Source: Toxonevra muliebris (Eukaryota; Arthropoda; Insecta; Diptera; Pallopteridae). From it: a DNA stretch of 64,000 nt. The notes under the pieces were generated by a model that was not told the DNA's origin, did not search any database, and was given only the letters and a program-made list of their open reading frames with translations. The stretch is from NCBI GenBank assembly GCA_963691655.1, contig OY829329.1:55689408-55753407 (forward strand), written 5' to 3'. A program made the position numbers and the translations under genes. Shown here piece by piece: positions 12,199 through 23,412 of the stretch; the first letter of the stretch is position 1, and each line of letters opens with the position of its first letter.

Positions 12199-13322
12199 CT
12201 GTGTTGTTACATTTATAATTTCAAATTACTGTTTAGAAAAAATAAATTAATGATTTCTTTGTTTAAATTACTGTACGTTTGGAAAATGAAATAAAACTAC
12301 TGTTTTTACCGAAAAAAAATCTTATATTTTTATTTATTTATTTTATTCGACCATTTTTGGAACAGACGACTAAAATACAATAAATGTACAATATATAAAA
12401 AATTATAAAAAAAAAAATGCTTTTGGAATATTTTTCTGATATATTGTTTATAGAAATTATTCTTTTGTTTAGTATTCCTTTGCTTTCAAAGCTGTAGAAT
12501 TAAAAATAGTTTAAAAAAAGTCTTCAATGACTCTTATGATAGAAAAGTCTTTGAAGACTGTTAAAAATAGAGGTAACCTAAGACTTTTAAGCATAACTTT
12601 CAAAAATAAAAGTTATTAAAAGTTCAAATTAAAAATTTAAAAAACAAGTTATTTCAAAACTCTTACTTCTGATCATCACTTTTAACTTTTATAAAATAAA
12701 AGTTCATCAAAACTCTTATTCTGAAAACTTTTTGACAAAAGTTAGAATAGTCTCAAGCTCTGATAAGAAGTGTTTAATACTTATCACTAGTGCCGCTGTT
12801 GTGACCATTAAAATTCTTAATGAAAATATAACAAGATTTCATTTTTGTATGTTAAATTGCTAAAATATAGTTTCTATCCCTGTTTTTTTTATTGAGAAGT
12901 AAAATGCAGAAATTAAAATAAAGAAAATTCAAAGCCTTTTTACACAGTGAAGGCTAAAATAACAAAGCGCACGAAAACTTCAAGGTCATTTGCATGTACT
13001 GTTTCATATTTGCCTAAAAGTATGCAATTAGTTTTGCTTTCTTTATTATTTTATGCACATATAAATACAAAAATGCTTATAAACATTGTTGCTAATGGCT
13101 GCTGCTGCATTGCACGTGTGCGTGTTTATAAACATACCAAAAGTTTTCTGTTAAAAAATTTTGTAAGCAAATGAAAAAATGTAAACAAAACTTAAATGTG
13201 TTGTTGTTGTTTTTTCTAACTATGAATTATGAACGCATTTACGCAGCACTAAATAACCGCAATTGCAGAAAAATTAAGCATATAATATTTATTTATTTAA
13301 TTAATATACATAAACTTGTACA
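12199..13322. other. Non-coding DNA with AAAAGTTATT-rich patch
   Basis: Bases 12480-12780 are enriched in diverged words such as AATAAAAGTTATT and AAAACTCTTA, similar in style to the arms of the foldback element at 21.6-23.2 kb but not alignable by eye as a copy. Nothing coding is seen. Confidence 0.45.
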
Positions 13323-13324
13323 TA

Positions 13325-14612
13325 CAGGGTGACAATCGTAAAGTGACGCACACATTTCAGCAGTTATTTTCAAAAGGACGTACTTCCATTAAGTACAATT
13401 AAGTGTTAACATTGCTGAATATATAAGCATTCATTTGAACCCCACCTCATTCAATATAACCTCCTTTAGCCGGCACACATGCCTTCAATCGATCCGGAAA
13501 TCATAGGACTGTTCGCCGCAGGACTTCCTGATCAATTTCAGTCCAGGCTTTCTCTAATGAATTTGTCAGCGACTCCAGACTGTGGTGTTGAGATGCACAA
13601 GCCTTACTCTCTAAAATACTCCAAATAGAGTAGTCCATTGGATTCAAGTCTGGGGAGTATGGTGGCCATTCTTGAGATGTTATGAATCCAGAAAAATTGT
13701 CTTTTATCCATGTTTGCGTTAATTTTGCCATGTGGGAAGGTACAGAATCTTGCTGGAAAGTCCAGTTTTCATTTCCAAATGTATCTTGGGCCCAGGGAAG
13801 AACATGTTCATTTAAAATGCTCCGATAAACAACCTGGTCAATTTTAACACCCTCTTCAACGAATATTAGAGGGGTTCTGGCATTAGCGGAAACTCCAGCC
13901 CATACCTCAACGGAAGCTGGCTTTTGAACTCGGCCAACAGTCCTATTTTGTTGCGATGATGATGTTAGCCACAGTCGGTCATTTTGCGCATTGAAATGTT
14001 GTTCAACCGTGAAAATTTTTTCATCTGTAAACAAGATATTTTCAACATTTTTTAACACGGAGGAGCGTAGCAACGCCTTGCATCTTTGCAGACGCAAATC
14101 TTTCTTTTTTTGTGTCAGATCTTGAGCTTTTCGGAGCTTGTACGGCTTAAGATTAAGCTTTGATTTTGCAATGATTCGCACTGTTTCACGGTTTACTCCC
14201 ACTTCCTTAGCGATTTTTCTCATTGAGCGCCTTGGATTTCGCTTGATTCGTTTACGAATTTTTTCTGTTAAACCAGTAGTGGCAACTGTTGAAAATGTTC
14301 CCCGGTCTCTATCTCCAAAACCCCCAGTTTCATTATATCGAATAATAGCTCGGTCTACCGTACGACTTGACAAATTTAAAGCCTTTGCAATTTGACGGCT
14401 ACTATAATTTGCCAAATGAAATTTCATAATTTCACGACGAATATTTTCCTTGTCCATTTTTATGGAAATTTCAAAATGTAATAACAAAAATTCAAATGAA
14501 ATTAAAAGCGAAGCCAATGATGAATTAATTTGCTTTTTAAATTAAAGTAACGGTAAATGGCAAAGCTTGCTGCAGAGTATTAAACTTGCGTCACTTTACA
14601 ATTGTCACCCTG
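13325..14612 (-). mobile_element. maT (DD37D) mariner-like transposon, complete, 1288 bp
   Basis: The terminal inverted repeats are 25 bp and match at 24 positions. They begin CAGGGTGACAAT at both ends (left 13325-13349, right 14588-14612 inverted) and differ by one C/T. A TA dinucleotide flanks each side (13323-13324, 14613-14614), the target duplication of this superfamily. The single transposase frame fills most of the interior. This is the best-preserved transposon in the window. Confidence 0.93.
13447..14457 (-). pseudogene. maT-type DD37D transposase with one in-frame stop
   Basis: I chose the methionine at 14457 (MDKENIRREIMKF) because it opens the helix-turn-helix region; the open frame extends 20 residues upstream without family-like sequence. 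Residues 1-105 are two DNA-binding segments. Catalytic residues, numbered from this start, are D145 (LFTDEKIF), D237 (FQQDSVPSH) and D275 (NPMDYSIW). There are 37 residues between the last two, as in maT. One TGA (13501-13503, minus strand) interrupts the frame near the C-terminus; beyond it the frame continues FPDRLKACVPAKGGYIE to a natural stop at 13447-13449. Total would be 336 residues, normal for the family. The copy looks recently active and is probably dead now. Confidence 0.92.
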
Positions 14613-14614
14613 TA

Positions 14615-16750
14615 TATAAAAATATGTAAATGCTTATATTGATTGTTATTGTGCACATATGTATATTGTTGTTTTGCAAAAAAAAAAACTTGAAAATCGA
14701 TAGTCGTCAACATATTTATAATCAAATCTCTAATGATATTTGTAAATGTTTTATTTTTTTTTGGATATGTTGAAAAATAATGAAAAAATATTGCATAAAT
14801 AAACATTAAAAAGTTTTTAATTCAGAAGTATTTTGTTTATTTTTTTTTTCATATAAATCTGTGTGCCTAGTTTTTATTCTTGTTTTTGTATTTTAATTTA
14901 CATTAAATAAATAAATAGTTGAGTAGCGTTCAAAATTTATAGACTTTGTATAAACACTCAGCCGCAATTTCTTTGAAAATATAAAAATAAATGAAAGATA
15001 ATGGCATATAATTTTTTTATTACTCGATATATGTGAAATGATTCATAATTTTACGGCATTTTTTTTCTTTTGCTATACACTTATAAAAATAAAAAATAAA
15101 AAAAAAACAAAAAAAAAAAAAGAACAATTATAAAGATATCTGCATGAATTTCATACCGAAATAATTTATAAGTGTCATATAAAAAATATATGGACAGCAA
15201 AGAAAATTTGTAATTTATTTTTCGTTATTTTTAAAATCGGGTTTTCTTGAAAATTATTTATGCACATTTTTATGTTAGTTTAGTTAATTAGAAGAATGCA
15301 TTTCATAAAGCATAAGCTAATCTTGGAAACATTATAAATTTTCTTTATTGCAGCTTATAAACCTATGAAAATTTAGGTTGTATTGCATAATTCCGAGTTT
15401 CTCATAGACAAGATTTCCCTGTAGGTTACTGATCTCTACTAATCAAATCTGACTTTACACTTTCATTATTTACAAAATATGTGATTATAATTAAAACAAA
15501 ACCACACGCTAAAGTAGAACAAAAAATTATTTATTTCCGCTTTTGAAAAAAAAAAAAAACAAAAACAAAATTACATACATTCAATTGTTATAAGAAAGAC
15601 AGCGAGAAGGGAAATGTCCCATAGAAAATAAATACCAATAGCAAAGTGCATTAGCTCAACTTCCTCTCTCTCTCTCACACACACACTCACACACTCATTT
15701 GTGCGTATAATTTACTGTATAGTTGAGCCTAATCAGCTGTGAATAGTGCATGCATAAAAAATTAAGAAATTGCAATAGACGAGTACTTCTCTCTCTCCCT
15801 CGTGCTCTTTAATTTTACCTTCGTGTATTTATGTCTATCTGTTTACGCTTGTTCCTGTCATTATCTTTTTTGCAAAATGGATTTGAGACAATCTTGTTTA
15901 CCATTTTTTTTTTCCTTTTATTCAATTTTTATTTTTTTTTTTATTTGTGTAGTAGAAAAACATACAAAGTTGATATATAATTAATTAAATTAAATTGTAT
16001 TAAAAAGGAACTAACTAAAATAAGAGAGCGGAGACTCATGAGCTCTTTTGATGTGCTAACATTAGGGTTACCGTAGAGTAAATACTATATTGAGCGAAAA
16101 GGAGAGAGGGATGGAAAGAGAGTAAATAAATTCTACACAATTTTCGGCAGGTAAAATGGCATTTGTCACTGACGTCATACCCAACACTAGTGAGTTCATT
16201 CTAAAGCCAGATAATTTTCTAGCGCCTTCTCGTATATGTATATTGAAATTTCTTGATTTGATTTGACACTGGATTCAGTGGAGACAAATATTTATATTAA
16301 AAAAAAACACGTATTAAAAGAGTGTTTAATCTTAGATTGTAATTGTATTAAAATCATGTATTGAAGAGAAAATTGCGGTAAAAAAATTATCTGTAGATAA
16401 ATCTGAACGAAATGGAAAGACTGTGAGTGTTGTAAATGATATAATGCCATAAGTTATTTTTTATAATAGATATTGTAGTAAAGGTAATTAATGCAAAGAA
16501 AATTGCTCAATTAGAAATAATTTGAATGAAGTCTTGCGTAGTAATATGAAGCTGATGTAAGCGAGAAGTGAGATATAAATGATAAACTACTTTTGTTGGT
16601 AATTATTAAAGGTAACCACATATAATAATTTTACACCATTCACGCTAACATGTTCATATTTCGTCAAACATAAATTATAGTACGCTCTGAACTGGAATAA
16701 AGCTATGCCGCACAAACTCAGCTTGGGTTTGGGTCTTTGATATATTTTTT
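14615..16750. other. Non-coding AT-rich DNA
   Basis: No gene seen. There is a CT/CA simple-sequence patch near 15660-15700 (CTCTCTCTCTCACACACAC) and long A-runs around 15100 and 15550. Confidence 0.55.
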
Positions 16751-16751
16751 A

Positions 16752-17800
16752 CGATATTATTTCATCTGAACAATGAAATAAGAAAATCAATGTTTTAGAT
16801 ATTTGGGTTCTCAATGTGGTGGATGAAAAAGAGAAGGAAATACTTCGTCAGGCTTTGCCTGGTTCCTGAACAATGTGGAGGATTCAAGCGGAGAAAGGGG
16901 GTAGAAGGATGTTTTTTAGATCCAGCGCTTTTTTAGGCCATGCTATGTTGACTCAAGCGATATTATTTCATCTAGCCAATGAAATAAGAAAATCATTGCT
17001 TAACCCTCTAGATCGCAAGCCCGCCTTTTGAAGGCCTTCACCAAAAGGGATAGAAATAGAATCGGCACCATAATTGTTTTCTTTTGCTACTTATCATTTC
17101 GTTTAGAGAATTTCTCAAGCTTTTAAAAAAATTCATCAGTTATGAGCTATGATGCGTATTACAGAAGTTAGCGACAGTCAAAGTGAAAAAAAGGAAAATT
17201 AATTATTTTGATTGTATTTGAGATAAAAGTCAAAAAAATAAATAAAATAGCTATGGATAGCTAGGAATTTGAATTTTTTATATAAAATATTTAATTACTT
17301 AAAACAAATTGATGACTAACAACAAATTGATGATTAACAACAAATACTTTTGGGCGTTCAAACTTTCCCACTTCATAAAACAACGCCCATTAGTTTTTTT
17401 GGGATTTTAAATCAGTTTATGATTTTAACGCCCATATTAATCAATTCCAATTTTTTTTAATCAATCAAAAATATGGGAACTAGAGGGATAAGAAATTTTG
17501 ATCCAGATCCAGTACTTCGTAAGGCAGTGTTCGATTTCCGGGAAAGTAGCGTGAAGAGAAAGAGAGTAAGAAGAGTTATTCCAGATTCAACACCTCGTCA
17601 AGCTTTGTTGGGTTTCCGAAAAATGTAGAGAATTCAAGGGTTGGAAGAGGGTGCTAGGAGGTGTTCTAAATCCGATACTTCATTAACCTATACTGGGCTC
17701 TCGGGTAATATAGAGGGTCCAAGGGGGAAGGGGAGGAGGCGGTATTTAAAATCATTTCGTCAATCTATTCTTGGCTGTTCATGGTCAATTCGTTTGGTTC
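16752..17800. repeat. Diverged tandem repeat, roughly 100-bp and 206-bp periods
   Basis: The phrase ATATTATTTCATCT..CAATGAAATAAGAAAATCA occurs at about 16755 and again 206 bp later. A second phrase, of the type CCAGATCCAGTACTTCGTAAGG followed by TTTCCGGAAAATGTAGAG..TTCAAG, recurs several times between 16840 and 17720. The open frames from 17641 to 18262 lie in or just beyond this material and do not look like genes. A TTAA-flanked element is inserted at 17004-17487. Confidence 0.5.
17004..17487. mobile_element. piggyBac-like MITE (484 bp)
   Basis: Preceded by TTAA (17000-17003) and beginning CCCTCTAGATCGCAAG; it ends, on the minus strand, with CCCTCTAGTTCCCATA, followed by ATAA, which may be a decayed TTAA. 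The interior is related to the longer element at 45452-46572: both share a GCGTATTACAGA.GTTAGCGA block and the text AGGAATTTGAATTTTTTATA. No coding capacity. Confidence 0.68.
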
Positions 17801-18261
17801 AAGGAAGGGCGAGGATTAACAAACCATCAGAATAGGTTTGTTTCTAAGTTCTGGTTGGGAGAGTTTAATTAATTTGGGACATAAAGGCAACACGATAAGT
17901 CTAATAGAAGAGAAAAGGAAGGCTGTGGGATCGGGCTCTGCGACTTTAGTCGCTTATTTACTGGGGTTGTCTTTTTTTCCGTTGGAAAAATACGTAATAT
18001 GTCCATCCAGGAGCATTTACCCAAAAATATTAGCTTTGTTTAAAGGTGAAGTAGAGAGGGTAAGGAGGGAATAAGAAGAGTGCTGTCTGTGGTCATGCGG
18101 TGGCTTCAATTTGTATTCATAGGGAATATTATTTATTTATCTGTTATAAAAATACACAAATTTACTCGGAGCTCTAGGGTTGCCCTAGATGGAAACACCA
18201 TTAGCCCAGAAACCATAGTAGATTGTTTTTTTTCTCTCAAGGGGAGGGGAGAAGAGCTATA

Positions 18262-21200
18262 AGCCTTTCGTAGCACTCTTGATATACTAAAAACTGAATT
18301 GTATTATTAAAAATATATGGTAAATAGCGTTATAAAAATTATTTTAACGTTATAGTTTTTATATTGAACTACAATAAACTATTAAAACTCACAGTTAGTA
18401 AATGAAAGGATACTCCCTTTAGTTATACAAATATAAAACATTCTTACCCGTCTGTACTAATATAAAAATTCACAGCGTTATGAAGACGTTTTATTGTAGT
18501 TATATAAACGTTATAACTTATAAATTGAACGGTTTCAACAGTTATTAATGAAACTCTCATTTCAGTTTTTATAAAAAACCAAAATGAAGCTTTCGAATAT
18601 TAAAAACGTTTACAAACGTTTTAAGCGAAAAATCACGTTGTAAAATGTCATTATCATGCGAAATGACGAGCTTTTCCGAACTTTGCTCATTCTACTCTAG
18701 AGAAGAAAACAAAAAGCTCATTTGACACACAAGAAAAACCAAATGCATGAATGCATTTCATCTCCCATATATTTAAATTGTTTCTTGTTGTCTGTCTTGT
18801 GAACGTTGAATTCAATTTCAATTATATTCGAGAAATGCATTTTATATTAGTTGTTTTCTTGTTGTTGATGTAGTTGATTTTTTATAATTTTTTTTTTTTT
18901 TTTGATTTTATAAACGCTGATCATACTCACGTCTGTCTGCTTTAAATGCTCGACGCTCTCTTAATTTAAAAATTAGTATCATTTTACCACTGAAACAGTG
19001 TAGTAGTACGCCCCGGTTTTGTTGGTTTTTTTGTTTTTGGTTTTGAAAACTTATGAAATTACACAAATCAAATTAAAGCGAAAATTATTCAAAAATATTT
19101 AAATGCAAATTTTAAACGTGCGTCTCTGTTAAACGAGTACTGAAAAAAATATCGAGCAAGTGCAACTGGCGTAATTAATAAAATTCTTATGTGCAATATA
19201 AATAAAATATTCTATATATGTTTTTTTTTTCTTTCTTTTTTTCTTACAACGTCGTTATTTATACCATATCTTTCAATTTTTTCGTTTCGCAAACAGTGTG
19301 GCTGAGTGACAGTGAATGAGGCAGGCAGCAAGTCTCGTGCTTCATAATTGTGCGATCAATCGATTGATCGATCGCGTTTGTCGTGTGTGTATTTGATAAA
19401 TCATGCTTCAGCTGTTGCTGCTGCTCTGTTGCTACTGCTTCTTCTTCGTCTTTTTTTCCTTCTGCTGTTCCCAAGCACTGAATTGATTGAATCAATCGAT
19501 CTCGATCGATCGCTCGAACTCGTATCTCAAATATCCGATATTGAGAAGTAACGTTCAATGATCGATCTATACTTTATTCCATTTTTTTCTTCTCTTATTA
19601 TAAACTTATTTTTATCACAGGTTTTTTTTTACGGTATTTAGTTATTGGAGCAATGTGTAATACTTGCATTTTGTCAGTCAATAATATTTTATAATTAGTT
19701 TAAATTTTAAAAAAGTGGCAGAGAGCGAAAGATAGAGAGAGAGTTAGAGCGAGTTTGAATACCTAATGTTTATTTTATATAATCGCAGCTCAGCGCATTT
19801 CATCATTGAAACAATGAGAACTTGATTTACAAGAGTGAGCGATCGTAGCTTAATTAAAAATGTAAATTTCAAATTCGTAATTGTTTTAAATTCGATTTTT
19901 TTTTTATGTTGTTATTTTGAATTTAATATTTCAAGCACAAATGCTCGTTGGTCGTGTAGAAATTGTGCAATCTTTGGTTTATTTATTTTTGCAGTTTTTA
20001 CCTATAGTAGCGACAAATATCAGAAGTATTAAGTGCGTAGTTTAGCTTGTAGGAAAAATTGGAATCAAAGTGTCTAGAGTTCGTTTCTAATAGATTGATA
20101 AATAGAAAGAAACGCAGAAGAGATCATATTCTATCATGATGAAAACGAATTAAAATAATTCATTCCTGTCTTTCTTTTTAATATCTTTTTCTGCCAACTC
20201 CAATTGATTTTTCTCTAGATTTGCGTCTATTCAATCCTAACTACTTTCTCCCGCTGATGTCTTGACATATTTTTGTGTGATTGAAATTTATTGAAACCCC
20301 AAAATAATTGAATATCTCGCACACAAATATCATTATTTATTTTTGTATTTTTTATTTAGTTACTACGATTCAGATTAAATTTAATTGTACTCAAATCTTT
20401 TCACGCATTCATTTTATTTATTTATTTATGCATTTATTTTTAAATATTTGCTTACATTTCATTCGCACATCGTAAACAAATAAACAAAAAATTATCTCAT
20501 TGAAATTCAGCTGATTTGTAATTCTCAAACAGTTTATAATTATTTCAACAAATTGGCACATTAGAATTTACGTGCAATTCGTCATGTGCTGCTGCGGTTT
20601 CTGCTGCTGCTTCTTCTTTTTTCAATTGATATTCTAATTTTATTCCAAAGAAAAATATATAAATATACAAAAAAAAAGAAGAAAATGTGAATACAATCTT
20701 GTTACTTATTTTGAAGTTAGCATAGTTGAATATTTATTTGCACATTTATTTTCAGTCTCACTCCCCTTGCAATTTTTCCCTTTCTCTTTTTCACTCCTTT
20801 ATCATAATAAAAACAACAATCATGCATAACAAAAATAATAAAGAAAAAGCACAAAATAAATAATAGTGATGTATTTTTAACGTGTTAATTACAGTCGGTG
20901 TCAATTATAATTTGAAATTCGTGCGACATTTATTAACAAATGTGCTAAAAATCATATCTTTAAAATACTCAACATTCTTTTTTTTTTATTTATTTTTTTC
21001 TTTCATTCTAATGCTCAAATTTGGTTTTTGGTTTTTTTTTTTTGTTTTTGCAAACTATTCCACTGCTTTTATTTTGTTTTTATATATTTTTTTTTTTAAC
21101 AATTTTCTTCATCATTTGCTTAGTTTTACTCATATTCTATTTAAAGAGGCCGGTATGGGCAAATTTTTTTTTTTTATTTTTTTCTCGTTTTTTTTTTTTT

Positions 21201-21487
21201 TTAATTTAATTCGATTGAATATTAAAGTCCAATTGTATCTTTATTATTTTTATACTCTCGTGTGTTTAAAAAAAAAATAATTTTCTTAAAAACATACAAA
21301 TAGAGAACTATAAAAGAGGAAAGCAAGAGACAGAGGAAAGAAAGAGACAGTTAAGTGAGGAGGCAGAATTACTGCAATATTTTTCTTAAGATAATTGATC
21401 GAATTGTTGTTGTTTTTGTTTTAGTAGTTGGTCATACATATATTGAGTTGTTGTTCGTATATTGATACATACATATGTATGTATGAA
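18262..21487. other. Non-coding DNA with inverted and simple-sequence patches
   Basis: An imperfect inverted pair (AACGTTATAG...CTACAATAAA against TTTATTGTAGTT...AACGTTATAA) lies at 18335-18515. A CGATCGATC-rich patch lies at 19348-19520. Homopyrimidine and T-rich runs fill 20940-21240; frames across them encode F-rich, low-complexity peptides that I do not accept as genes. No host exon is recognisable. Confidence 0.5.
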
Positions 21488-21642
21488 CAGCTGAGGTAAA
21501 AAAATAGCACTATGACAAGAAACGTCATTGATCAAGGGAAAAAGCCTAAATAAATTAATCAGAGATCGAAAATAACTCTTATTCTGCATTTTTCATATCA
21601 AAAAGTCACACAGAAAAAATAGTCGTAGGAACTTTCAAATGT

Positions 21643-23172
21643 ATGGTTATGATCCTGACTGACTAAACTTCAGTTATATCGTATGCCTTTTAAATTCATG
21701 ACTTTTATAGTAATAAGCTAAATATAACTCTTATTAGTGACTTTTATAGTTTTTGGCCATAAATAATAGTTATTTTTGACTTTTATTTTGTCAGGCAAAA
21801 AATAAATAGTTATTATCGGACTTTTATTTTTCCTGCAAAAAAGAAGAAGTTATTTTCTGACTTTTATTTTTTGAGACAAAAATAAATGGCCAACTCTATT
21901 TATAACAAAACAGCTTAAGCCACTGGAAAAGAAATGGTACCATTCGATTCAGCTTTTCCTGAGCATATTTTAAGTAAAAGAAAAAATTAATTTTGGAGTC
22001 CCGAAAATAGGGATACAATGGCAACTAAAAGTCTTTGAAAATAAGTATAGCTATTGGGCATGAATTAAAAAGGTAACCAAATCCCTAAAATCTTTAAATC
22101 ATTCGAAAGGTCTTGTCGAGCTCTTTTCAAAAATGTATGACATGACATATCGCCGATGTCCCTATTTAAAGTTATGACGAATTTTGCATTTGAGCTTTCA
22201 TCCATATATGAGCGGAAGTCATAAAATAGTATACCGTTGAAAAAGTTTCATCGAGTACTTTCCGAAAATATATAACATCATGTATCTGCGGTGTTTCGTT
22301 TTCAAGTTATAAGTAGCCAGTTATATGCAACTACTTTATCGACTTGCTCGTACAAAACCAACGGTTGCGGCTAAAAATTATTTTCTTGCTTCAGTAGCCT
22401 AGTGAGTAGACATCTGGTCTTTCGCCTCGGGTGCCACGGGTTCAAATCCCAGCAGGACCCCAACCTCTACGTAAATTTATTTTATAATTTATTTATTTTT
22501 TTATTTATTATGAATCGAAATATTTTTATAAATCTGTAAATTTAAGTTCAAATTAAATAATTCCTAATCATTCATATCTCTTCTTCTAATGGGTCTTATT
22601 TGGAGTAGAAACCGGATATGGATTTGTGAGAAAAATATGTTTGTTTTTAATTCGTTCATACCCAATGTTGCGTATATGCAATATTTACTATTATGTGGCA
22701 TAAATAAAATGTTTAACAAATTTTACTATTAACGCTATTTGTATTTGGTTCTGTTAGATATTCTTCACTTTTGCTGATTGCCGAATAATTGAAATTTCTT
22801 GCTTAAGTAATTTTATTTTAATGTTTTGTCTTTGAAGTCCAGCAAGACCAGATGTCTACCCATTAGGCTACAGAAGCAAGAAAATCATTTCTTTTCCAGT
22901 GGCTTAAGCCGTTTTGTTATAAATAGAAATGGTCATTTATTTTTGTCTGAAAAAATAAAAGTCAGAAAATAACTTTTTTTTTGGCCGAAAAAATAAAAGT
23001 CCGATAATAACTATTTATTTTTGCCTGACAAAATAAAAGTCAAAAATAACTATTATTTATGGCTAAAAACTATAAAAGTCACTAATAAGAGTTGTATTTA
23101 GCTTATTACGATAAAAGTCACAAAATAACTCTTAATATCTGACTTTTACCATAAATTACATAACCGTTAGGG
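21643..23172. mobile_element. Foldback-type element with subrepeated long inverted arms
   Basis: Bases 21700-21936 and 22886-23119 are long inverted copies of each other, about 235 bp each, with few differences. Each arm is a series of diverged ~40-bp units containing GACTTTTATTTT and AATAAATAGTTATT. Weaker similarity around GGTTATG may extend the arms to 21643 and 23172. The central part has a tRNA-like sequence next to the left arm side and half of the same sequence, inverted, next to the right arm. The architecture recalls FB/Galileo-type foldback transposons; no transposase is visible. Confidence 0.75.
22388..22458 (+). repeat. tRNA-like sequence inside the foldback element
   Basis: TAGCCTAGTGAGTAG fits an internal A box and GGGTTCAAATCCC fits a B box at tRNA spacing, inside about 71 bases. 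The acceptor arm does not pair well, so this is probably a tRNA-derived (SINE-like) or decayed tRNA sequence, not a working gene. About 43 bases of it recur inverted at 22838-22880 (minus strand, TAGCCTAATGGGTAGACATC). Confidence 0.55.
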
Positions 23173-23412
23173 TCCCTGAAATTAATTTTAAAAATTTCCA
23201 AATATATTTGGAAAACAAGTAACTCCAATGTATAAGGCCCACTCTATAATAAAGCGCGGTTCACGCCAAAATGGCACGCTTTGTTGTGGTCACCACGTCG
23301 CCCCTAGTCATAAGAACAACAATTTTTTTACTGGGATTTGTTTACAATACCGTTGCCGTTAGTTGATAAATTTTTCATATTAATTGATCGCAAGTTGGTG
23401 ATTGTGTGCACA

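Noticed and set aside
13501..13503. Programmed readthrough or recoding at the TGA of the maT transposase
   Set aside because: maT transposases are not known to need recoding, and a single nonsense mutation in an otherwise intact copy is the simpler explanation.
17641..18262. Three consecutive short + strand frames resembling a small gene cluster
   Set aside because: They fall in or just after the diverged tandem repeat and show no conserved domain or consistent codon use.
19348..19558. CGATCGATC-rich patch as a regulatory island or gene
   Set aside because: The frames on both strands have no family resemblance. The motif density is striking but could be simple sequence; no site could be assigned.
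20882..21280. 132-residue frame rich in phenylalanine
   Set aside because: It is composed of T-runs (low complexity), with no domain, splice signal or start context to support it.
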